Source: a virus
Strand: one strand, 5' to 3'
Length of the DNA stretch: 20,773 nucleotides
Virus record (IMG/VR): IMGVR_UViG_3300021952_000045
Location: 1-20,773 of that record
The translations under genes and the position numbers were made by a program. The notes beneath the pieces were generated by a model. That model had not been told where the DNA came from and searched no databases. It saw only the letters and a program-made list of their open reading frames with translations. The first letter of the stretch is position 1; every line of letters begins with the position of its first letter. This document shows positions 1 to 6,871 of the stretch, in pieces.

Positions 1-1300
1 ACATCTTATAAATCGCAGACGTTGAATCCTGAACGTCGCCAGAGTGGTAGTCCAAACCGCAAGCTGTAGCAAAGCCTATCAAAGAGCTGCTACCTACAGC
101 GGGCGTGGTAGTATCCCACAATTCCACAACAGGACGTTCGTCAACTAATGGCAGTGCAGTTAAGTCGCCCGCCAGCATATAATTAGACGGATTAACAGGC
201 GTGTTGATAAGTCCACTTTGCTGGGTTGTTCTTGCTTTGTCTATTGCCAAATGCGTAAAGTTTCCATTTGAAACTTCATAGCCGTTGATCATTGCAGACC
301 CAGGATGCAACCGCATCACCAACTTACTTTCGAGACCACCTTCCGATTCTAGATACACCCCACCGTTATTATTAGAATTTAGATGTTGTAGTAAGTCGTA
401 TCCGTATTCTTTGGAAACATAATTTCCAGACTCTTGATAAGTTCGTTGGGCTAAAACTTTCATCACTTCGCCGTATGCTGTTCGATCTACTTGAGATTCG
501 ATAACGCCGGCTTGAATTGAGGCAAGTTCTATGAATTGCGTGCTCGCTTCAAAAGAATGCGGACGCGACACTAACACAAGATCCATCTTATATCTGTGTG
601 CGCCTGGCGCCATAAAGTTGCTCGAACCCATGGCAGGATCCAGCAACGTGGGGTCATCAGATTCAGAAACAAACAGAGGAACCACTTCAAGGTAAATTTT
701 GGCGGACGGTGTAGAACTGAAAGCGTCGACCACGATGGTCTGAGCGTTTACTCGGCAAAAGTAACCGTTTTTATAAAATGCACCGTCTTCGATATGAGCG
801 ACGGTTGCTCCGCCAGTGGGCGATGCAACATTTTGAACCTGTGCCCAGTCTATAGAATTAACAGTGATCACTTCATTTGCAATCACAGACGACACATCTA
901 AATTCACTCCACCGTTAGCGATAACTTTACCAATGATAGTTGCAGGATTTGTGCCTTGTTCTTCAGTAGCAGCAACGATCTGCATAGACACTCCTGAAGT
1001 TTTTCCCACTACCACCATCCCAACAACATCTTGTGGCGTTACTCTGACACCGTTAAACGTCGAATATAGCTTAACGTGAGTCGTTTTGAAATCTACAGTA
1101 TTTCGACCGGGTGTAACCATATCTCCGTCTTTGAAGACGTGGTCACCCAGAACCCCTAACTGGTGCTGAAGAATGCTTTGAAGTGTATTTAACTCTCTAG
1201 CCTGAACCCCTCTACCCGGTCTAAACAGAACCTTGTAGAACTGTTTAGCAGGGTTAAAATCGTCGTAATATGGTTTCATCCCAACGGTGTTAATTGCCAT
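1..1300 (-). CDS. DUF4815-type phage virion protein (3' part outside window)
   Basis: An open frame runs from the ATG at 1300 to the window edge, giving at least 433 residues; the C-terminus is missing. The start reads MAINTVGMKPYYDDF and is followed by FRPGRGVQARELNTLQSI at about residues 26-43. This is the N-terminal signature I associate with DUF4815 proteins, annotated in marine T4-like phages as structural or baseplate/tail proteins. The rest is beta-rich, with no membrane segment seen. A GAAAGA ribosome-binding site lies about 6 nt before the ATG, and a GCTAAATT late-promoter-like box at 1329-1336 precedes it. It is the last gene of the minus-strand cluster and follows primase gene 61 by 38 bp. 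A structural role is inferred from family resemblance and the late-type promoter; the exact position in the virion is unknown. Confidence 0.72.
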   Translation of the reverse strand, partial: MAINTVGMKPYYDDFNPAKQFYKVLFRPGRGVQARELNTLQSILQHQLGVLGDHVFKDGDMVTPGRNTVDFKTTHVKLYSTFNGVRVTPQDVVGMVVVGKTSGVSMQIVAATEEQGTNPATIIGKVIANGGVNLDVSSVIANEVITVNSIDWAQVQNVASPTGGATVAHIEDGAFYKNGYFCRVNAQTIVVDAFSSTPSAKIYLEVVPLFVSESDDPTLLDPAMGSSNFMAPGAHRYKMDLVLVSRPHSFEASTQFIELASIQAGVIESQVDRTAYGEVMKVLAQRTYQESGNYVSKEYGYDLLQHLNSNNNGGVYLESEGGLESKLVMRLHPGSAMINGYEVSNGNFTHLAIDKARTTQQSGLINTPVNPSNYMLAGDLTALPLVDERPVVELWDTTTPAVGSSSLIGFATACGLDYHSGDVQDSTSAIYKM

Positions 1301-1328
1301 GTTATTCTTTCAATTGTGTATTATGTGT

Positions 1329-1336
1329 AATTTAGC
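1329..1336 (-). promoter_or_regulatory. Late-promoter-like box before the DUF4815 gene
   Basis: The minus strand reads GCTAAATT, 28 nt before the ATG at 1300, just inside the intergenic gap after gene 61. It fits the late-type boxes of the plus-strand structural genes and would allow a virion gene behind an early replication gene to be switched on late. Confidence 0.4.
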
Positions 1337-1338
1337 AG

Positions 1339-2361
1339 CTATACCTTACGCCATTCTGCCAATGCAAGTCTAGCCCTGACTCCAGAAACCGCCCAAGAAG
1401 ATATTAGTTCGTTCACGGGTATTCCAGCATTAACCATATCATCAACGTCCTTCTGTGTAATGTGCTTCGGGTATATAACAACTCTAAATCCGGCGTCTAT
1501 CGCGTGATGAATTTTCTTTACAGCTATTGGTGATCTTGGCTCGTTATCAAATACTAAAATCAATCGTCGTTTGTCGAAATAATGTAATGCAGATTCTAAA
1601 TTTGCATCTGCCGTAGCGATCGAATTTTGCACAAACAGAGATTTTATAGGCCCTTCGAATACATAAACGTCTTCACCCGATATGTCATCAACGCCAAAAC
1701 ATTTTGTAACACCCTCGTCAAATTTAACAGTTTGGTATCTAAAACTTCCTGTTATATATCTAGCTTGGATATATGCAATTTTACCACCAACGACAAATGG
1801 TATCACGATGGCGGGCAATTCTAACAAGCCGTTAGTATATCCGATATCTAACCCCACATTCTCAACGATCTTCGATATCAATTTCTTGAAGTTGCTAGTG
1901 AACCCTAGCTTAGACCATTTACTTTCTGGTATTCCCCTACTCCTGACATATTGAACAGCAACTTCAGAAGCGGAAATCGGAATCACAGCTCGATCGACAT
2001 TACTCTTATGAAGATGTGCAGTGGTAGTGGCCGGAACTACATTCTCAGGCTCACTTGTTCTTGGGGTGGATCTTAGTGCATCTATAAGTAGTTCGTTATA
2101 TAACAACCTATGGTATTTCTTTAAGAAAAATGTGAATGTGTGTGCAGCCCCACAATTCTGACATTTATACCACCAGTTATTGTCGGATTCGTAGATATAC
2201 CCCCGTCGAAGATTTTGTCTTCGTTTAGAGTCCCCACAGATTGGACAACGAAATGCGCAGACGCTTTCGCTAGTCCACGAAAATTTTTCCAAAAATGGGG
2301 ATACCCTAGATATATATTGCTTCTGGAGGTAGGGTTGTATTGTTAGCTTATAATTAGACAT
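1339..2361 (-). CDS. 61: DNA primase subunit, T4 gp61-like
   Basis: This primase makes RNA primers for lagging-strand synthesis with the replicative helicase (gp41 in T4). With the start at MSNYKLTIQP it has 340 residues, against about 342 for T4 gp61. The N-terminal zinc-binding domain shows CPICGDSK at residues 39-46 and CQNC at 67-70. A TOPRIM-like core follows, with VYVFEGPIKSLF and then ILVFDNEPRSP, and near the C-terminus KDVDDMV, all close to T4 gp61. I chose the ATG at 2361 over the upstream in-frame TTG at 2379, because T4 gp61 also begins close to this point and GAAAGA lies just before the ATG. It lies between two probable late virion genes, 27 bp after the 651-aa gene. The function is secure from the motifs. 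Confidence 0.93.
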   Translation of the reverse strand: MSNYKLTIQPYLQKQYISRVSPFLEKFSWTSESVCAFRCPICGDSKRRQNLRRGYIYESDNNWWYKCQNCGAAHTFTFFLKKYHRLLYNELLIDALRSTPRTSEPENVVPATTTAHLHKSNVDRAVIPISASEVAVQYVRSRGIPESKWSKLGFTSNFKKLISKIVENVGLDIGYTNGLLELPAIVIPFVVGGKIAYIQARYITGSFRYQTVKFDEGVTKCFGVDDISGEDVYVFEGPIKSLFVQNSIATADANLESALHYFDKRRLILVFDNEPRSPIAVKKIHHAIDAGFRVVIYPKHITQKDVDDMVNAGIPVNELISSWAVSGVRARLALAEWRKV

Positions 2362-2388
2362 TCTTTCATTATAAGGCAAACTTGCAAT

Positions 2389-4344
2389 TCAAACTACTGC
2401 ACCTCGAAACATTCTTTCTGCCAACCTCTGGAGCGTGTTTTCTTGACTTCTGGGCTGTGGCGAGCTCACTATGGTGGATCGTTGCGCCTGGCCTTGCGAA
2501 TTTACAATCACTGGCGTTGAAGTTATGTTTCGGACTGCGACAGATTCCTTTTTGCTGGTTGCGACTTCCCTACTTTGTTGAATCGCGTTATCTGTCAAGT
2601 CCGCAACATTCTTCTTACGAGCTATCAGTTCAACCTGTTTATTTGCTTCTAGTTGAGGGGTTGCAGATTCCTTCTCTTCGATGGAATTTATGGGTTGATA
2701 TGTGTGTTTATTTGCTTCTAGTTGAGGGGTTGCAGATTCTATAACGTTACCATGCTCATCAACAGCCTTCAACATCGCATTTTGCTTATCAAAGATTGTG
2801 GGCGTGTGCGCGACTTTTGTCGCAGTTTGTTCAGCTTCAACTTTCGCACGCTTTGCTTTAGCGGCGGCGATCGCTTGCTGGTATCTAGGATCTTTCTCTC
2901 TAGCAGCTTCTAGTTCATCTCCTGTAGTGATGTGCCCAAATAACCCCTCAACAGCATTACCTGCGACATTCCTAACGGTGTCAGAGCCATTGTATAACAT
3001 TGTCCCTACACCCGCGCCCAATGCGCCAGCGGCGGCTGAACCCAATGCCACAGTGCCAGCTCCTAATGCACTGACGCTAGTTCCTAGCGTCCCCAATAAC
3101 CCGGATGCACCAGCAGCAGCGATAGACGGTACCGCACCACCTGCGGTATCCCCTAATAGCGAAGTTGGGACTCGATCCTTTAGTTTTTCTACCAACCCTT
3201 TAGCTTTAGATTTTACTGCATCTTTCGCCGAAGAATACTTTTCAGTTGCCTTCGCAGCCTTTTCCTTAACTACATCAAGTTTTTCTGATAATGTAGATGT
3301 GCCACCTTTTTTGGTTTCTGTTAAGTGCTCATCGATTTGACCTAGTTCTTTAACAATCTCACGCTTCTCATCGGTTGGTTTAGCTTTTACCTCAGGAAGA
3401 GTGTTATCGCTCAGAACGGTGGAACGAGCTTTTTCAATTGCATTTCGTAATTCGTCAATACTAGAGGAAATAGAATCTACGTTTTCGGACTGTTTTACAC
3501 CGTGAGACTTAAACAAATCTTTAGAATGGTGTTGGAACTCGTCCGCGGTTATGTTACCTGCGTTTAAATTTCTCTCTAAAGTTGACAGAGTTGTTGCGCT
3601 AGAATCTATTTTTTCAATCTTAGCATTTCTGAGACGTTCTGTAGTTTCAGCAAGTTCAACGTCCTTGATTTTAGTCGTGTCTTGCTCTGACAACCCCTCT
3701 AATTTTGAAGTTCCTTCGAGGTAAGTTTTTCTTGATATTTTCCCAGCATTGAACGCCTTTTCTAAAGCATCGAACTGGAACTTATGCTCTTTGATACGTT
3801 CAGCTTTTGCTTCCTTTGCGGCGCGCTCTTTTTCAACTAACTCATCGTGAGCTCTATCCTCATCGGACTTGAGCATGTCTAATAACGTGTCCTTGATGCT
3901 ATGAAGCTGCTCAATAGTCTTCATGGCACCAGATTCATAAATTTTAGATAGTGCTATATCCTTTAGATTATTACCTAACTTTCTAAGGGCGGACGGCTCT
4001 GCCGTCGAAACATCCACGCCTTTAGAAGTTGGTGTCTTCTTAACAACTTGTTGTAGTGTGTCGTTGCTCGGTTGAACCGTAGAGGCAGCTTTTTCAACCG
4101 CTTCGCTTTGAGCTACTTCAGAAGAGACAGGCAGTGCAAGATTTGAAATGGTCTTGCCAATTTCAACAGGGGGTGAAGAGGTAGAAGTAGGGTTTGGAAT
4201 GGTAACGGGATCTGTGGTAACTACATCCGTTATCAACTCCTTTGTAGGCTGAGGTGTAGTTGAATTATCCGGCGTAACGTGACGTAGCACGGATTTAGAT
4301 GTCCGTGCTACGCGTTCAACTCTTCGTGTTTTTGCAATTTTCAT
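2389..4344 (-). CDS. 651-aa coiled-coil protein, tape-measure candidate
   Basis: I do not recognise the family by sequence. Residues 1-20 are basic, and about 25-110 are Ser/Thr/Pro-rich low complexity. Residues 160-390 are Lys/Glu/Ala-rich and predicted helical or coiled coil. Residues 401-450 form an uninterrupted Gly/Ala/Leu hydrophobic stretch, and a polar tail includes a duplicated decapeptide SATPQLEANK (537-546 and 560-569). A long coiled coil with an internal hydrophobic segment, placed straight after a frameshifted tail-chaperone-like gene, is the usual setting of a tail tape-measure protein. The length (651 aa) is near T4 gp29 (590 aa). It has a GGGAG ribosome-binding site about 7 nt before the ATG and a CATAAATT late-promoter-like box at 4364-4371. 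An internal virion or ejected protein is the main alternative. Confidence 0.5.
   Translation of the reverse strand: MKIAKTRRVERVARTSKSVLRHVTPDNSTTPQPTKELITDVVTTDPVTIPNPTSTSSPPVEIGKTISNLALPVSSEVAQSEAVEKAASTVQPSNDTLQQVVKKTPTSKGVDVSTAEPSALRKLGNNLKDIALSKIYESGAMKTIEQLHSIKDTLLDMLKSDEDRAHDELVEKERAAKEAKAERIKEHKFQFDALEKAFNAGKISRKTYLEGTSKLEGLSEQDTTKIKDVELAETTERLRNAKIEKIDSSATTLSTLERNLNAGNITADEFQHHSKDLFKSHGVKQSENVDSISSSIDELRNAIEKARSTVLSDNTLPEVKAKPTDEKREIVKELGQIDEHLTETKKGGTSTLSEKLDVVKEKAAKATEKYSSAKDAVKSKAKGLVEKLKDRVPTSLLGDTAGGAVPSIAAAGASGLLGTLGTSVSALGAGTVALGSAAAGALGAGVGTMLYNGSDTVRNVAGNAVEGLFGHITTGDELEAAREKDPRYQQAIAAAKAKRAKVEAEQTATKVAHTPTIFDKQNAMLKAVDEHGNVIESATPQLEANKHTYQPINSIEEKESATPQLEANKQVELIARKKNVADLTDNAIQQSREVATSKKESVAVRNITSTPVIVNSQGQAQRSTIVSSPQPRSQENTLQRLAERMFRGAVV
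2636..2739 (-). repeat. 35-nt direct repeat inside the 651-aa gene
   Basis: Two identical 35-nt copies (2636-2670 and 2705-2739) lie 69 nt apart, an exact 23 codons. They encode the duplicated decapeptide SATPQLEANK with its flanking residue. Identity at DNA level, including third positions, suggests a recent duplication. Confidence 0.85.
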
Positions 4345-4363
4345 AATAACTCCCAGTATTATG

Positions 4364-4371
4364 AATTTATG
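4364..4371 (-). promoter_or_regulatory. Late-promoter-like box before the 651-aa gene
   Basis: The minus strand reads CATAAATT, 19 nt before the ATG at 4344, with a GGGAG ribosome-binding site between. It resembles the CATAAATA box before gene 18 and supports late expression of this gene. Confidence 0.4.
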
Positions 4372-4374
4372 CGA

Positions 4375-4542
4375 TTACTTTTTAGCCTTTTCTGCGATTC
4401 TGTCTAATAACAATTCGACATAAACATCTCGCTCGAAAGGTATCATAGTTTCTAATTCTGTGAGGGACCACCCAAAAGCATCCCTTAACACCAGATTCAA
4501 CTTATAGATTTCGTGCAACGTGATCGTGTTGCACGCTATGGA
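4375..4542 (-). CDS. gp51-like C-terminal extension of gp26 reached by -1 frameshift
   Basis: On the minus strand the gp26-like frame reads GAT TTT TTT CCA TAG. Slipping back one base on the T7 run (4542-4548) continues through 55 codons to a TAA at 4375-4377. The extension contains GWSLTELETMIPFERDVYV followed by an amphipathic helix. It looks like a real protein module of the kind found in tail-assembly chaperones, with the Pro-Phe/Trp-Glu-Arg core I associate with T4-like hub proteins. The frame has no ATG before the Met in ETM and no ribosome-binding site, so a frameshift is the natural way to express it. The fusion would be about 294 residues. Sites and frames are seen directly; the homology and the slip are inference. 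Confidence 0.7.
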   Translation of the reverse strand, partial: SIACNTITLHEIYKLNLVLRDAFGWSLTELETMIPFERDVYVELLLDRIAEKAKK

Positions 4543-4548
4543 AAAAAA
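4512..4548 (-). promoter_or_regulatory. Programmed -1 frameshift cassette: T7 slippery site plus stem-loop
   Basis: On the minus strand, seven T residues (4548-4542) lie in phase as T TTT TTT. They are followed by a 6-nt spacer, CCATAG, which includes the 0-frame stop. An 8-bp perfect stem follows, CGTGCAAC (4535-4528) with GTTGCACG (4519-4512), around an 8-nt loop. Heptamer, spacer and downstream hairpin match the classic layout of -1 frameshift signals. Confidence 0.72.
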
Positions 4549-5258
4549 TCTGCCACGCTTTCCAAAGTTAGTTTTGAAACATTCTTACATTTCGGGCATG
4601 TCAACACAATTTCTGCCTTTAATGTGGGCATGTCGGACTTCAATACGGCTTCGATTTCCGTCTTCTTAGAAAGTGGGATGTTTAAGTACCATTCTTTAAA
4701 TTCTCCATAATCTACATCTTCCTTAGAATTCACCTCTGACGGCGTAAATATCATGTCAACCATGTTATAGAGCAATCTGATGTCTATATCCTCGTCTTGA
4801 GAATCAACATTATTCAGCACGTCGTCCGCGGTGTGATAGCGCAGACGCAATTTTACGTCCGACCCCAAATCGATATCTCGAATACCTGAATTATTCACAA
4901 CCTGAATATCGTTCAAGTCAAGTTGATAACTGATAGGGGCACTGCAAACCTTATCATTTACAACATTCAAACACTTATAATTCAGTTCGCTAATTTCTCC
5001 AACCGAATAACCACGAATCTTAAGGAACGCCCAAATCATATCGGCAAATGGTAGGTCTTTAGCTTGTGTTTTGCTGTCAAACGAACACGCGTCGACAATC
5101 TGACACATGTTCAACGCGGTTTTCGACTCGTCTGTACTCTCTTTAAGAAGTAGTAATACCTTTTCTTCTCTAGTAGTGTAAGGACGAACCTTTAACGGTG
5201 TCTTGCTAACGGGTAGATCGATAAGGTATGTGGGTAGGTCTAAGCTCGGTAATGCCAT
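4536..5258 (-). CDS. 26: Baseplate hub assembly protein, T4 gp26-like (0-frame product)
   Basis: The protein of 240 residues starts MALPSLDLPTYLIDLPVSK, followed by LKVRPYTTREEKVLLLLKES. This is the typical N-terminus of the T4 gp26 / T4-type baseplate protein family, which acts in assembling the central baseplate hub. A CPKC motif lies near the C-terminus (about residues 223-226). I prefer the ATG at 5258 over an in-frame GTG at 5288, because homologues begin MALP and the GTG lies in a GC-rich hairpin. No good ribosome-binding site lies next to the ATG; the nearest GGGGAG is inside that hairpin. The frame ends in TAG (4536-4538), 6 nt after seven consecutive T residues. A -1 slip there would add 55 residues (see the 4375-4542 entry). 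Confidence 0.82.
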   Translation of the reverse strand: MALPSLDLPTYLIDLPVSKTPLKVRPYTTREEKVLLLLKESTDESKTALNMCQIVDACSFDSKTQAKDLPFADMIWAFLKIRGYSVGEISELNYKCLNVVNDKVCSAPISYQLDLNDIQVVNNSGIRDIDLGSDVKLRLRYHTADDVLNNVDSQDEDIDIRLLYNMVDMIFTPSEVNSKEDVDYGEFKEWYLNIPLSKKTEIEAVLKSDMPTLKAEIVLTCPKCKNVSKLTLESVADFFP

Positions 5259-5268
5259 ATAGTAGATT

Positions 5269-5288
5269 GTGGGGAGGAAACTCCCCAC
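5269..5288 (-). terminator. GC-rich hairpin between gene 32 and gene 26-like
   Basis: A perfect 8-bp stem pairs GTGGGGAG (5269-5276) with CTCCCCAC (5281-5288). The loop is GAAA in plus-strand RNA and TTTC in minus-strand RNA. No U-tract follows on the minus strand, so an intrinsic terminator for gene 32 mRNA is only one option. If the upstream CTTAAATT box (5295-5303) is a late promoter, the hairpin would sit at the very 5' end of the late hub transcript. Confidence 0.5.
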
Positions 5289-5294
5289 CCTTTA

Positions 5295-5303
5295 AATTTA
5301 AGC
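5295..5303 (-). promoter_or_regulatory. Possible late promoter for gene 26-like
   Basis: The minus strand reads GCTTAAATT here, and its TAA is the stop codon of gene 32. The box resembles late-promoter-like boxes elsewhere in the window (CTAAATA, CATAAATA). The GG residues expected as start points lie just before the hairpin at 5269-5288. The match is weak, and the composition could arise by chance from a stop codon in AT-rich DNA. Confidence 0.3.
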
Positions 5304-6173
5304 GGTTAAAGACTGAAAGAACGCCAGGTCAGCATCTACATCGCCACCCCCACTATTTACAGGCGCGCTATGCTCAACAACTGGCGAAGATTGGATATGC
5401 GCATCACTCTGAGTTTGTGTAGGTGCTACAGAAGAACTATTGACTTTTCGTTCGTAGTCTTGTTTAAGATCAGCATACGATTTGAACTTGTCTGCGCTAT
5501 GAAATTCCGCCAACGAATAGCAAGATTTCAAAACATTTGTCAGTGCAGCTTCGTCCCCGTTCAAGAAATCGCCCGTGCTGATCACAACAGAATCGTCGTA
5601 ATTTCGGAACCCCGCAACCTTTTTCAGTTTCAGTGCAAGATTTGCACCTTCGAAGAAAGAGAACGGGTTTACAGGTTCAACACCTGCCAACGAATCTCCC
5701 GACATCGCGGCGTTCAATTTGTCAAGAATTTTCTTTCCAAATTTAAACAAAAATACCTTACCATTATTTTCTGGCTTTGCTGGGTCTTTGACAATGTAGA
5801 TGTTTGCAATGTACGAAGTGTTCTTTGCGCGAGATTTAGCAGTATCCTTATCAATGTTCCACAATGGATCAACAGCTTCGCACACAGGGCAAGGGGAACC
5901 AATAGTCATTGGGCAATCTTCAATAAACCACTTGTTATTAACTTTGAAACCGTGGCTGAAAACTTTAACCATAGGAAACTCGCCTTCAGTTGCTGCCGGC
6001 ATGAAACGGATTACCGCCCCACCAGTCCCCGACTGGTCCACAGTAGGTTGCCAGAACCGAACATCCTTTTCAAAACCGTTAGATCCCAGCTTTGTGAGTT
6101 GCGCCTTTACGGCGTCTAATTGTGAAGTTGCAGAAGAGCCGCGACGTAGTGCTGCCATATTGATTTGTGTCAT
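5298..6173 (-). CDS. 32: Single-stranded DNA-binding protein, T4 gp32-like
   Basis: The protein coats ssDNA cooperatively in replication, recombination and repair. It has 291 residues (T4 gp32 has 301). The basic N-terminus MTQINMAALRRGS matches the cooperativity (B) region. The core carries the structural zinc site: His74, Cys87, Cys95 and Cys98 in HGFKVNNKWF and CPMTIGSPCPVC. A Ser/Pro/Gln-rich linker follows, then an acidic C-terminal tail with DVDADLAFF, the part that contacts replication partners in T4. AGGA lies 9 nt before the ATG in an AU-rich leader. T4 gp32 represses its own translation by binding such a leader, so similar autoregulation is plausible but not shown. The gene follows gp33 by 75 bp, as in the T4 32/59/33 neighbourhood. 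Confidence 0.95.
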   Translation of the reverse strand: MTQINMAALRRGSSATSQLDAVKAQLTKLGSNGFEKDVRFWQPTVDQSGTGGAVIRFMPAATEGEFPMVKVFSHGFKVNNKWFIEDCPMTIGSPCPVCEAVDPLWNIDKDTAKSRAKNTSYIANIYIVKDPAKPENNGKVFLFKFGKKILDKLNAAMSGDSLAGVEPVNPFSFFEGANLALKLKKVAGFRNYDDSVVISTGDFLNGDEAALTNVLKSCYSLAEFHSADKFKSYADLKQDYERKVNSSSVAPTQTQSDAHIQSSPVVEHSAPVNSGGGDVDADLAFFQSLTA

Positions 6174-6234
6174 TTTATTATATCCTAGGTTAGTAATTTA
6201 CAGTTTTCATATCAAGTTTAAGTTAGGCGATGAA

Positions 6235-6262
6235 TTTACACGTTCCGCCTAAAACGTGTGAA
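6235..6262 (-). terminator. Hairpin at the end of gene 33
   Basis: An imperfect stem of about 10 bp pairs TTTACACGTT (6235-6244) with AACGTGTGAA (6253-6262), with one G-T wobble and an 8-nt loop. The TAG stop of gene 33 lies in the loop, on the minus strand. It may attenuate transcription, or protect mRNA ends, between genes 33 and 32. There is no T-tract. Confidence 0.35.
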
Positions 6263-6479
6263 CTGGTTTAGATGTTGCTTTGAGGTGTCCTAGTTGAACA
6301 CCTTCCCTCATCAATTTGTCTCGCAACACCTTAGACAATAATTTAGGGACATCTATAATGTCAATTTCTTTCTCGTCGCAATATGCCAAAATCGTTGTTA
6401 AGTAACTATCGGATTTATCTTGCACAAATTTGGTTTCTATTTCGTGCGAAAATAGTGTGGATGCGCTTATTCTAGCCAT
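6249..6479 (-). CDS. 33: Late promoter transcription accessory protein, T4 gp33-like
   Basis: In T4, gp33 binds the flap of host RNA polymerase and links it to the gp45 sliding clamp, which activates late transcription. This 76-residue protein starts MARISASTLFSHEIE. It has the helical layout of marine T4-like gp33: an N-terminal segment, SYLTTILAYCDEKEIDI, a VPKLLSKVLRDKLMREG helix and a short polar tail. I chose the ATG at 6479 over an in-frame GTG at 6521. The ATG has GGAAAG about 11 nt upstream and gives a 13-nt overlap with the preceding gene, whereas the GTG would force a 55-nt overlap. Similarity to T4 gp33 itself is weak; position beside gene 32 and the size support the call. Confidence 0.72.
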   Translation of the reverse strand: MARISASTLFSHEIETKFVQDKSDSYLTTILAYCDEKEIDIIDVPKLLSKVLRDKLMREGVQLGHLKATSKPVHTF

Positions 6480-6871
6480 GTTTCGAGCTTTCCGATTAAA
6501 TTTAGCACATACGTTTTCCACGAAACTCGTTCTTGTGTTTGAACTGCTACAGGTTCTACAGCTTTAACAGCATTCGGAACAGATTTAGGAGATTTAGCCT
6601 TTCCTAGATAGTTTTTAAAATCGATAGGGGTGGGTGCTTCAACACTTTGGTCGATGACTTGATCCATCTTTGTTTCGATTTTTAAGTTTCCATAAGAATC
6701 TAAGTGTGCGGAATAATAGTGTAAGACGTACAACCTGGCAGTTCCTGGCTTCACGTGATTAAACTGCTCTGCAAGTGTAGAATCAACATAGTTCACGTGA
6801 GTTCCGGGAACCATAAATGGTGGTTTATCGTGAACAGGCAATTTTAAGAATTCTTGAATAGTAATTGTCAT
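6467..6871 (-). CDS. Hypothetical protein, 134 aa, between thyA and 33
   Basis: I do not recognise this protein. It starts MTITIQEFLKLPVHDKPPF, contains ARLYVLHYYSAH in the middle, then a Pro/Ala/Val linker, and ends with a short amphipathic helix. No zinc site, signal peptide or membrane segment is visible. Its ATG overlaps the thyA stop (ATGA), so translation is probably coupled. Its end overlaps the start of gene 33 by 13 nt. T4 has the gp59 helicase loader (217 aa) in the 32-33 neighbourhood. This protein is much shorter, and I see no resemblance to gp59, so I do not assign that role. Tight packing with genes 32 and 33 suggests a role in replication or transcription, which is inference. 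Confidence 0.75.
   Translation of the reverse strand: MTITIQEFLKLPVHDKPPFMVPGTHVNYVDSTLAEQFNHVKPGTARLYVLHYYSAHLDSYGNLKIETKMDQVIDQSVEAPTPIDFKNYLGKAKSPKSVPNAVKAVEPVAVQTQERVSWKTYVLNLIGKLETWLE

Noticed and set aside
596-1079. Two plus-strand open frames of 101 and 71 aa
   Set aside because: They overlap the well-supported minus-strand DUF4815 frame and resemble nothing.
2636-2739. CRISPR-like repeat pair
   Set aside because: Only two copies, in frame within a gene, with coding spacer; simple duplication explains it.
2798-3340. 180-aa open frame on the plus strand
   Set aside because: Antisense to the Ala/Lys-rich part of the 651-aa gene; Ser/Ala/Pro-rich shadow.
5258-5288. GTG start at 5288 for the gp26-like protein
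   Set aside because: It would add MGSFLPTIYY encoded by the hairpin; family members begin at MALP, so the ATG at 5258 is preferred.
5370-6119. 249-aa open frame on the plus strand
   Set aside because: It lies opposite gene 32, has no phage-like sequence or ribosome-binding site, and its composition reflects the antisense of a real gene.
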